Assembly: GCA_910587205.1 (NCBI GenBank)
Contig: CAJULZ010000093.1
Coordinates: 1 to 11,163 of the forward strand
Origin: an uncultured Oscillospiraceae bacterium
Lineage (GTDB): Bacteria; Bacillota; Clostridia; Oscillospirales; Oscillospiraceae
Length of the DNA stretch: 11,163 nucleotides
Direction: 5' to 3'
The notes under the pieces are model-generated. The model was not told the DNA's origin and made no database searches. It saw only the letters and a list, made by a program, of their open reading frames with translations. This document shows positions 5,896 to 11,163 of this stretch, in pieces. The position numbers and the translations under genes are program-made. How positions within the stretch are numbered: position 1 is the first letter of the stretch; each line of letters opens with the position of its first letter.

Positions 5896-6876
5896 TCATT
5901 CCCTCGTGGTGCCGCCGGGGGCATAGCCCACCGGGAGGCACACCAGCGCCGGGGCGTTGGAGCGGTCCTTGGCCAGCAGCAGGTCCACCGCGGTCTCCGC
6001 CAGCTTCCGGGTGGGCTGGACAATGGTGGAGCAGTACAGCCCTTCTGCGCCAAACCGCTGGATGCCGTCAAAACCGATGAGCTGTACGTCCTCCGGCACC
6101 CGGACGCCCATCTCCGCCAGCAGGTTCCGCACCCGCCAGGCCAGCAGGTCGGTGGAACAGAAAATGCCGTCGATATCCAACCGTCCCGCCGCCATGTGGG
6201 CCTGGAAAAAGTCCCGGAACCGCCCGAAGTTTTCGCCGTCGTTGAGCCGCAGGGCGTCATAGGGGACGTTCCGGGCCCGGCAGGCCATTTCGAAGCCGTC
6301 CCCCCGCTTGTCCGTCTCGCTGGGGCTGGCCGAGCCGGTGCGCAGGAAGGCTAACCGGGTACAGCCCAGTTCCATGAGCTTTTCCGCCGCCAGCCGCCCG
6401 CCGCCGTAGTTGTCCGCCGCCACACAGGGGATGTCGGGGCCCAGGCAGCGGTCGATGCTGACGAAGGGCAGCTCCCCGTCCAGCTCCAGAGGGTTGTATG
6501 TCAGGCCGATAACCCCGTCCACCTTGTTCTGCCGCACCATGCCCACGCACTCCCGCTCCGCGTCCGGGAGGGATGCGGTGACGTAGAGCAGCATCCGGTG
6601 CTCCCGTTGCATGAGGGCGGTGCACAGGTGCTGGGCCAGGGCGGCGAAAAAGGGGTGGTCCACCCCCGGGAGTATAACCGCCACGGTGTAGGTTTTGCCC
6701 GCGCGCAGCCCCCGGGCATATTGGTTTACCTGATAGCCCAGCCGCTTGGCGGCCTCCTCCACTTTAATCCGGTAGCTGTCCCCCACGGGCAGGCCATTGA
6801 ACACCTTGGACACCGTGCCCAGGGCCACTCCGGCCTCCTGGGCCACGTCCTTCATAGTAGGCGTTGTTCCCTTCAT
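5896..6876 (-). CDS. LacI-family transcriptional repressor
   Basis: This 326-residue protein has the full LacI/GalR plan. The N-terminal helix-turn-helix (residues 8-28, MKDVAQEAGVALGTVSKVFNG) is followed by the hinge region LGYQVNQYARGLRAGKT (46-62). A periplasmic-binding-like effector domain starts at TVAVILPGVDHPFFAAL and holds the family's DGVIGL, FVSIDR and QLIGFDG segments. Length is normal. GGAGGA lies about 7 nt before the ATG. It heads the minus-strand operon and faces a sugar transporter and a GH32 gene, so its effector is probably sucrose, a fructo-oligosaccharide or a phosphorylated fructose derivative (inferred). A candidate operator lies between its promoter and its ribosome site, which suggests it represses itself. 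Confidence 0.95.
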   Translation of the reverse strand: MKGTTPTMKDVAQEAGVALGTVSKVFNGLPVGDSYRIKVEEAAKRLGYQVNQYARGLRAGKTYTVAVILPGVDHPFFAALAQHLCTALMQREHRMLLYVTASLPDAERECVGMVRQNKVDGVIGLTYNPLELDGELPFVSIDRCLGPDIPCVAADNYGGGRLAAEKLMELGCTRLAFLRTGSASPSETDKRGDGFEMACRARNVPYDALRLNDGENFGRFRDFFQAHMAAGRLDIDGIFCSTDLLAWRVRNLLAEMGVRVPEDVQLIGFDGIQRFGAEGLYCSTIVQPTRKLAETAVDLLLAKDRSNAPALVCLPVGYAPGGTTRE

Positions 6877-6890
6877 GGCGTTTCCTCCAT

Positions 6891-6904
6891 ATGAAACATT
6901 TCAC
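6891..6904. promoter_or_regulatory. Candidate LacI-type operator A
   Basis: On the minus strand this reads GTGAAA-TG-TTTCAT, a 14-bp imperfect palindrome mismatched only at the outer pair. It lies in the lacI leader, 15 bp upstream of the start codon and touching the ribosome-site side, so bound repressor would block lacI transcription: autoregulation. Confidence 0.6.
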
Positions 6905-6906
6905 GG

Positions 6907-6929
6907 GGCGGGCTGTCCGCAGACCCGCC
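6907..6929 (-). other. GC-rich hairpin in the lacI leader
   Basis: In the lacI transcript GGCGGG and CTG pair with CAG and CCCGCC (one bulged base) around a CGGA loop, giving nine pairs. It lies between the predicted start point near 6939 and the ribosome site, with no T-run after it, so it is probably a leader stabiliser rather than a terminator. Confidence 0.4.
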
Positions 6930-6945
6930 GCTCTTGGCTGGCTCC

Positions 6946-6975
6946 ATCATAGCAGATCAGCGCAGTTCTTGTAAA
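6946..6975 (-). promoter_or_regulatory. Sigma-A promoter of the lacI operon
   Basis: On the minus strand TTTACA (6975-6970) is separated by 18 bp from TATGAT (6951-6946), preceded by TGC as an extended -10. The perfect palindrome GTGAAATTTCAC abuts the -35 upstream. The predicted start is near 6939. Confidence 0.65.
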
Positions 6976-6987
6976 GTGAAATTTCAC
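6976..6987. promoter_or_regulatory. Candidate operator B, perfect palindrome
   Basis: GTGAAATTTCAC is a perfect 12-bp palindrome made of the same half-sites as operator A but without the two-base spacer. It abuts the lacI -35 hexamer. Its spacing differs from the other sites, so it may bind the repressor differently or bind another protein. Confidence 0.5.
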
Positions 6988-6996
6988 GTTTTCTTC

Positions 6997-7010
6997 ATGA
7001 AACGATATAT
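6997..7010. promoter_or_regulatory. Candidate operator C
   Basis: ATGAAA-CG-ATATAT has a good left half (RTGAAA) and the central CG typical of LacI-family operators, but a poor right half. Its centre is 22 bp from that of site B, about two helical turns, so both would lie on the same face of the DNA. Confidence 0.4.
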
Positions 7011-7096
7011 TTATCTGTTTTGCACAGAAATGGGCATTGAATTTTATACATCCCGGATAAATTTGGGTTATCTGCCCAAATTCTCTGAAAAAATGG

Positions 7097-7125
7097 TTGA
7101 CATCTCTCCTCTGCCCTGCTACGAT
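7097..7125 (+). promoter_or_regulatory. Sigma-A promoter of the sugar-transport operon
   Basis: TTGACA (7097-7102), a perfect -35, is followed by 17 bp and TACGAT (7120-7125). Transcription would start near 7132, giving a leader of about 110 nt before the first permease. Candidate operators D and E lie within that leader, so repression would be by blocking initiation or elongation. A second -10-like TATAAT at 7152-7157 has no good -35. Confidence 0.7.
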
Positions 7126-7138
7126 AAACGCACACTTC

Positions 7139-7152
7139 AAATAACGTTTCAT
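7139..7152. promoter_or_regulatory. Candidate operator D
   Basis: AAATAA-CG-TTTCAT carries the central CG and a full right half (TTTCAY). It lies at about +8 to +21 of the transport operon promoter, a classic repressor position. Bases 7150-7158 (CATATAATG) recur inverted at 7203-7211 in site E. Confidence 0.45.
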
Positions 7153-7196
7153 ATAATGACGCAAAAGGCAGCCCGTGGTTTTCCTCAATCCATTCT

Positions 7197-7210
7197 GTGA
7201 AACATTATAT
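7197..7210. promoter_or_regulatory. Candidate operator E
   Basis: GTGAAA-CA-TTATAT has a full left half of the RTGAAA-NN-TTTCAY motif and three of six matches on the right. It lies in the transport operon leader, 16 bp before the ribosome site. With site D it could support a repression loop. Confidence 0.4.
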
Positions 7211-7243
7211 GAAGGGCAAGTTTTTAAGGGAGAGTGAGCGCAA

Positions 7244-8191
7244 ATGAGCAAAATCGCGTCCCCAAGCCGGGCCGCAGCCCTCAGCCGTCCGGTGCACGCC
7301 AAGCCCCTGGCGCGGCGGCTGGCGGACAACTGGCAGATGTACGCCCTGCTGGCTATACCCGTGGTGCTGACGGTGGTATACAAGTACATCCCCATGTACG
7401 GCATCCAGATCGCCTTCCGGGACTTTGACCCCAACCTGGGCTTCCTGGAAAGCGAATGGGTTGGCTTACAGTGGTTCACCCGGTTCTTCAATGCCCCCAC
7501 CTGCTTCCGGATGATCAAGAATACGGTGCTCATCAGCCTGTTCAGCCTGCTGTGGAGCTTCCCGATCCCCATCATCCTGTCCCTGATCATCAACCAGGTG
7601 CGGTTCCACCGCTTCAAGCGGGTGGTGCAGACGGTGCTCTACGCCCCCCACTTCATCTCCACCATGATCATCTGCGGTATGATCCGTATTTTTCTCAGCC
7701 CCACCGGCGGCCTTTTGAACCTGCTGCTGGGCACCCAGATTGACTTCCTCACCCAGTCTTCCGCCTTCCGCACCATTTATATCGCCTCCGGCATCTGGCA
7801 GGACGCAGGCTGGGGCTGCATCATCTACCTGGCCACCCTGGCCAACGTGGACCCGGGGCTGTACGAGGCCGCCAAGGTAGACGGCGCGTCGGTGTTCCAG
7901 CGCATCCTGCACATCGACCTGCCCGAGCTGCTGCCCATGGCGATTCTGAACCTGATTATGGCGGCGGGCGGCTTGATGAATGTGGGATTTGAAAAGGTCT
8001 GGCTGCTCCAGACCGATTTGAACAAGGCCACCTCCGACGTCATCGCCGTGTACGTGTACCAGCAGGGCATCGAGCAGGCCAAGTACAGCTATTCCACCGC
8101 CGTTGGATTGTTCAACACCGCTGTCAACATCATTTTGCTGCTGGTGGTCAACAAGATCGCGTCCAAGGCCTCGGACGTGGAATTCGTTTGA
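7244..8191 (+). CDS. CUT1 sugar ABC transporter permease (LplB-like)
   Basis: The 315-residue protein is an inner-membrane permease of a carbohydrate ABC importer. It has about six membrane segments (33-50, 92-118, 130-152, 176-200, 228-247 and 285-303). The EAA loop, EAAKVDGASVFQRILHIDLP at 208-227, is the docking site for the ATPase. The opening (IPVVLTVVYKYIPMYGIQIAF) and the WQDAGWGCIIYLA segment are typical of the LplB branch, which handles oligosaccharides with large lipoprotein binding proteins. The ATG at 7244 follows AAGGGAGAG (7226-7234). First gene of the plus-strand operon, with the second permease 12 bp downstream. No ATPase is encoded in the window. The substrate is inferred from the downstream GH32 gene to be sucrose or a fructo-oligosaccharide. 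Confidence 0.93.
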   Translation: MSKIASPSRAAALSRPVHAKPLARRLADNWQMYALLAIPVVLTVVYKYIPMYGIQIAFRDFDPNLGFLESEWVGLQWFTRFFNAPTCFRMIKNTVLISLFSLLWSFPIPIILSLIINQVRFHRFKRVVQTVLYAPHFISTMIICGMIRIFLSPTGGLLNLLLGTQIDFLTQSSAFRTIYIASGIWQDAGWGCIIYLATLANVDPGLYEAAKVDGASVFQRILHIDLPELLPMAILNLIMAAGGLMNVGFEKVWLLQTDLNKATSDVIAVYVYQQGIEQAKYSYSTAVGLFNTAVNIILLLVVNKIASKASDVEFV

Positions 8192-8203
8192 GGAGGTGGT
8201 CTC

Positions 8204-9094
8204 ATGAATAAACAGGCAAAAGGTATTTCCGACCGCACCAGCGACATCATCCTGGCAACAATTTGTGTCATCGTGCTGCTCATCGTGGCCTACCCGCTGT
8301 ATTACGTGGTGATCGCCTCTTTCTCCAACCCCTACGACGTGTACGCGGGCAAGACCTTTCTGCTGCCCAGCGGCTTCACCCTGGACGGCTACAAGGCGGT
8401 GTTCGCCGACCCCAAGATCATGCCGGGCTTCTTCAACTCCGTGAAGTACACCGTCATCGGCACCATCTTTTCCGTGGTCATGCTGTACATCACCGCTTAC
8501 CCCCTGGCCCAGAAGGATCTGCCGGGGCGCAAATTCCTCAGCTTGTTCTTCGTGTTCACCATGTACTTCGGCGGCGGCATGATCCCCACCTACCTGATCG
8601 TAAAGCAGACCGGTCTCATCGGCAATATGTGGTCGCTGTTCCTCCCCGGCGGCGTGGGGGTGGGCAATATGATCATCGTGCGCAACTACTTCCAGAACAG
8701 CATTCCCCACGACCTGGTGGAGGCGGCTGAGATCGACGGCGCGTCCAAGTTCCGCACCTTTATCAGCGTGGTCATCCCCTTGTCCATGCCCATCCTGGCC
8801 GTCCAGGCGGTGTTCGCCATGGTGGCCTACTGGAACGACTGGTTTACCGCCATGATCTACCTGGGCGGCAAGGGCCAGCCCCTGCCCCTGGTGCTGCGGG
8901 GCATCCTCATCAAGAGCGCCGCCTCTACCGAGCAGGCGGGCATGATTGAGGGCGGCTTCGCCGAGCTGAACAAGCTGAAGGAGATGATCAAGTTCAGCTC
9001 CATGATCGTGGCGGCCCTGCCCATGCTCATCGCCTACCCCTTCGTGCAGAAGTACTTTGAAAAGGGCTTCATGGCCGGCGCGGTCAAGGGCTGA
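8204..9094 (+). CDS. CUT1 sugar ABC transporter permease (YtcP-like)
   Basis: The 296-residue second permease completes the transmembrane heterodimer. It has about six membrane segments (14-40, 80-102, 112-132, 138-160, 190-212 and 264-281) and an EAA loop at 173-193 (EAAEIDGASKFRTFISVVIP). The AYPLAQKDLPGRKF region and the ending FEKGFMAGAVKG are typical of the YtcP branch of the CUT1 family, the regular partner of LplB-like permeases. AGGAGGT directly after the previous gene's stop serves as ribosome site. A 130-bp gap containing a hairpin separates it from the binding protein. Confidence 0.93.
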   Translation: MNKQAKGISDRTSDIILATICVIVLLIVAYPLYYVVIASFSNPYDVYAGKTFLLPSGFTLDGYKAVFADPKIMPGFFNSVKYTVIGTIFSVVMLYITAYPLAQKDLPGRKFLSLFFVFTMYFGGGMIPTYLIVKQTGLIGNMWSLFLPGGVGVGNMIIVRNYFQNSIPHDLVEAAEIDGASKFRTFISVVIPLSMPILAVQAVFAMVAYWNDWFTAMIYLGGKGQPLPLVLRGILIKSAASTEQAGMIEGGFAELNKLKEMIKFSSMIVAALPMLIAYPFVQKYFEKGFMAGAVKG

Positions 9095-9129
9095 GTTCCT
9101 TTTTCTTGAAAGAAAAACCGAAAAAGAAC
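9095..9129 (+). other. Alternative hairpins between permease and binding-protein genes
   Basis: The RNA starting right at the permease stop can fold two ways: TTTTTCTT (9100-9107) with AAGAAAAA (9110-9117), or GTTC and TTTTTC (9095-9105) with GAAAAA and GAAC (9120-9129). The two share bases and exclude each other. An intergenic stem here could protect or process the mRNA and raise binding-protein output relative to permease, as in other ABC operons. No T-run follows, so it is not a full terminator. The rest of the gap (9130-9210) shows nothing I can name. Confidence 0.5.
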
Positions 9130-9224
9130 TTTAATCCGCTACATAGGCTTGCTGTAACTGCAAAGTTTCTGCACGACAACAGAACGCTTCAATTTTAGAA
9201 CAGTTTTAGAATGGAGCATATGAA

Positions 9225-10883
9225 ATGAATGTGAAGAAATTAGTTTCCGGCGCTCTGTGCGCCGCCCTGCTGGCGGGGTCCCTGTCCGGCTGCGGCCTGG
9301 GCCGGGTGGGCAGCGTCAACAACGGCGAGGTCAATATGAACACCGACCAGACCGAGTTCCACGTGGTCAGCGGCATCTCCGCTTTGTCCTCCGGCTACGA
9401 CAGCAACCCCGTCCTCAACGAGATGCAGGAGGCGGCGGGGATCAAGATCAACTGGGAGGTCATGAGCGACTCCCTGGGCGAGCAGGTGAACATCCGCATC
9501 ACCGGCGGCGACCTGCCCGACGCCTTCCAGGCGGTGGGCTTCTCCAACTACGACCTGGCCCGGTATGGCCGGGGCGGCACCTTCCTGGACCTGACCCCCT
9601 ATATCAACCCGGAGATCATGCCCAACCTGTCCAAGATTTTAGAGGAGAACCCCTCCATCCGGGCGGCCATCACCCAGGACGACGGCGGCATCTACGGCCT
9701 GCCCGCCGCCGAGATGATGGGCACCGGCGCCATCGGCGCGGAGGACGATCTGTCCATCCACAGCATCCAGCAGTTCTCCATGATCAACAAGAAATGGCTG
9801 GACGAGCTGAACCTCCCTGTGCCGGAGACGGTGGAGGAGCTGAAAACCGCCCTGCGGGCCTTCAAAGACAACGACATGTCCCACAAGGTCTACGGCAACG
9901 ATCCCGGCACCACCATCCCCATGACCTTCGGCTTCGACCAGTGGTGCTGGGGACAGAACATCTTCTACGCCCCCTTCGGCGTCACCAACTGGTCGGACGT
10001 GTGCATGGATCTGCGGCTCACCCCGGAGAAAAAGGTGGTGTTCGACTGCGTCAGCGACGAGTACCGCAACGCCGTTACCTACTACCACGACTGGTACGAG
10101 GAGGGCCTCATCGACCTGGAGGTGTTCAGCCAGACCGACACCCAGTATATCTCCAAGTGCACCCAGGGCTATGTGGGTGTGGCTACCTGGTGGGAGGTGG
10201 CGGAGCTCACCGGGGACTACGCCGGGGACTATGTCTACCTGCCCCCGCTGAAGGGCCCGGACGGCAAATGCACCGTCACCCTGAAATCCGCGGGCAGCGC
10301 GGTGAACTCCGGACAGCTGTCCGTCACCGCCGACTGCAAGAGCCCCATCAACCTGCTGAAATTCTACGACCAGTGGTACACCGGGGAGCACGTGATGCAG
10401 CTCCAATACGGCCCCATCGGCGTGTACTTCACCGAGAAGGGGGAGGACGGGCTTTGGAACTCCATCACCGACGAGGACGCCAAGGCCCGGTTTGGCAAGA
10501 CCGCCGGCGAGCTGAAAGGAGCCAACGAGGTAGCGGGACCCAAGCTGATCCTGTCCGACTACTACACCGACGTGTTCCACATGGAGGCCCGGGCCGTCCA
10601 ACGTCTGGAGGATCTGGAAAACTTCTGGTTCAACTATGTGGACGACAACACCATCTACCCCGTGGACTGCGTGTTTACCAGCGAGGAGTTGGACACCATC
10701 GACCTGTACCGCACCGATTTCGAGAACACAGTGAAGGAGCGGGAGGCCCTGTGGCTCCGGGACGGCGGGCCCGATGACGCGGAGTGGGAGGAATATAAGG
10801 AGTACCTGTCCAAAAAGTGCGGCATGGACCGTCTGCTCCAGGCATATCAGGACGCCTACGAGCGATACGCCGCGGCGGAGTAA
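9225..10883 (+). CDS. Extracellular sugar-binding lipoprotein (LplA-like)
   Basis: The 552-residue protein is the solute-binding component of the CUT1 transporter. The type II signal peptide has lipobox LSGC, and Cys23 is the likely lipid anchor. The mature part holds family 1-like binding-protein segments: NPVLNEMQEAAGIKINWE (about 61-78), ITGGDLPDAF (about 92-101), GGIYGLPA, MINKKWLDELNLPVPETVEE and AVTYYHDWYEEGLIDLEVF. At about 550 residues it matches the large LplA/YtcQ class rather than the 400-residue maltose class. The ATG is preceded by a modest GGAG eight bases upstream; an in-frame upstream start is not evident. It lies between the permeases and a GH32 enzyme, which suggests a fructose-containing oligosaccharide ligand, but specificity cannot be read from sequence. 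Confidence 0.92.
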   Translation: MNVKKLVSGALCAALLAGSLSGCGLGRVGSVNNGEVNMNTDQTEFHVVSGISALSSGYDSNPVLNEMQEAAGIKINWEVMSDSLGEQVNIRITGGDLPDAFQAVGFSNYDLARYGRGGTFLDLTPYINPEIMPNLSKILEENPSIRAAITQDDGGIYGLPAAEMMGTGAIGAEDDLSIHSIQQFSMINKKWLDELNLPVPETVEELKTALRAFKDNDMSHKVYGNDPGTTIPMTFGFDQWCWGQNIFYAPFGVTNWSDVCMDLRLTPEKKVVFDCVSDEYRNAVTYYHDWYEEGLIDLEVFSQTDTQYISKCTQGYVGVATWWEVAELTGDYAGDYVYLPPLKGPDGKCTVTLKSAGSAVNSGQLSVTADCKSPINLLKFYDQWYTGEHVMQLQYGPIGVYFTEKGEDGLWNSITDEDAKARFGKTAGELKGANEVAGPKLILSDYYTDVFHMEARAVQRLEDLENFWFNYVDDNTIYPVDCVFTSEELDTIDLYRTDFENTVKEREALWLRDGGPDDAEWEEYKEYLSKKCGMDRLLQAYQDAYERYAAAE

Positions 10884-10893
10884 GACAGGTGAA

Positions 10894-10921
10894 GGACAGG
10901 GGCGGTCCCCGCCCCCTGTCC
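10894..10921 (+). other. GC-rich hairpin between binding protein and GH32 gene
   Basis: GGACAGGGGCGG (10894-10905) pairs with CCG and CCCCCTGTCC (10909-10921) across a TCC loop, twelve pairs with one bulged C. No T-run follows on the plus strand, so full termination is unlikely. It may stabilise the upstream message or partly attenuate expression of the enzyme gene. Confidence 0.5.
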
Positions 10922-10964
10922 GCCCCCATCAATTTGTTGAAAACGGCCAAGGAGGATGCACACC

Positions 10965-11148
10965 ATGACCAGCGAAGCCTTACAGAAGGCCCGGGACTTT
11001 GAAGCCCAGTACGGCCCCCATATTCCGGACAGCGAGCGCCCCGCCTTCCATGCCACCCCCACCATCGGCTGGATGAACGACCCCAACGGGTTCTCCTTCT
11101 ATCAGGGGGAGTGCCACCTGTTCTACCAGTACCACCCTTATTCCAACG
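10965..11148 (+). CDS. GH32 beta-fructosidase, N-terminal part only
   Basis: The first 61 codons are present; the rest is lost at the adapter junction. The peptide starts MTSEALQKARDFEAQYG and contains FHATPTIGWMNDPNGFSFYQG, then HLFYQYHPYSN. WMNDPNG is the signature of glycoside hydrolase family 32, whose Asp (about residue 40) is the catalytic nucleophile cleaving beta-fructosides such as sucrose, sucrose-6-phosphate or fructo-oligosaccharides. There is no signal peptide, so the enzyme should act in the cytoplasm on imported sugar, consistent with an ABC importer rather than secreted fructanase. AAGGAGG (10949-10955) lies 9 nt before the ATG. The last few residues near the edge (E-I-G-R) come from adapter bases and must not be trusted. 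Confidence 0.93.
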
Positions 11149-11163
11149 AGATCGGAAGAGCAC
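11149..11163. other. Illumina adapter at right contig end
   Basis: AGATCGGAAGAGCAC is the start of the standard Illumina TruSeq adapter, in reverse-complement orientation to the copy at the left end. True sequence stops at about 11148. Confidence 0.95.

Noticed and set aside
7132..7243. Possible riboswitch in the transport operon leader
   Set aside because: The leader is about 110 nt, but I see no conserved riboswitch core or terminator stem. The operator half-sites explain its repeats better.
6901..7617. 238-codon minus-strand frame across the lacI/permease intergenic region
   Set aside because: It covers both promoters and all the operators and is antisense to the permease start. It also has no domain signal.
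7466..8710. 414-codon open frame on the minus strand
   Set aside because: It is antisense to both permeases. The translation is a His/Gln/Val/Gly-rich repeat-like string typical of an antisense shadow of membrane-protein genes.
9257..10777. 506-codon open frame on the plus strand
   Set aside because: It overlaps the binding-protein gene in another frame, is extremely rich in Arg, Pro, Gly and His, and has no ribosome site or domain.
10937..10952. Possible catabolite-response (cre) site upstream of the GH32 gene
   Set aside because: The left half, TTGAAAACG, fits the cre consensus, but the right half, GCCAAGG, does not, and the position directly over the ribosome site gives an alternative reason for the bases.

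Overview
The window looks like one complete metagenomic contig: both ends carry Illumina adapter sequence (bases 5-38 and 11149-11163), so the biological sequence is about 39-11148. Strong AGGAGG-type ribosome sites, GC-rich coding DNA, LplA/LplB/YtcP-type sugar uptake genes, a YesL-like protein and a PAS/sigma-54 activator together suggest a gut Clostridia member, probably of the Oscillospiraceae/Ruminococcaceae. This placement is inference from gene style, not from a marker gene.

Left part (39-1750): a PAS-AAA+-Fis type sigma-54 activator on the minus strand, with its own extended -10 sigma-A promoter. It ends at a very long perfect hairpin. Beyond that, still on the minus strand, is a near-consensus -24/-12 sigma-54 promoter pointing off the contig, so the activator's probable target operon lies just outside the left end.

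Middle part (about 1750-3550): a scar of mobile DNA. It holds the 3' part of a tRNA with CCA and a strong terminator, short direct repeats, a decayed tyrosine-recombinase N-terminal fragment, and an 828-bp IS5-family (IS427-like) element. That element has 16-bp perfect inverted repeats and a TTA target duplication, sits inside the recombinase 5' end, and has a transposase frameshifted at three places.

Right part (3551-11148): a divergent sugar-utilisation locus. On the minus strand, a LacI-type repressor, a one-pass membrane protein, a lipoprotein and a YesL-like membrane protein form a tight operon ending at a terminator. On the plus strand, two CUT1 permeases, a large lipoprotein solute-binding protein and the first 61 codons of a GH32 beta-fructosidase form the uptake/catabolic operon. 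The shared 367-bp intergenic region has one sigma-A promoter in each direction and five sites built on RTGAAA-NN-TTTCAY. The simplest reading is that the repressor controls both operons, and that the transporter imports sucrose or fructo-oligosaccharides for a cytoplasmic GH32 enzyme. No ABC ATPase is present, so a shared one encoded elsewhere is likely needed. The least understood part is the unknown membrane protein/lipoprotein pair encoded between the repressor and the YesL-like gene.
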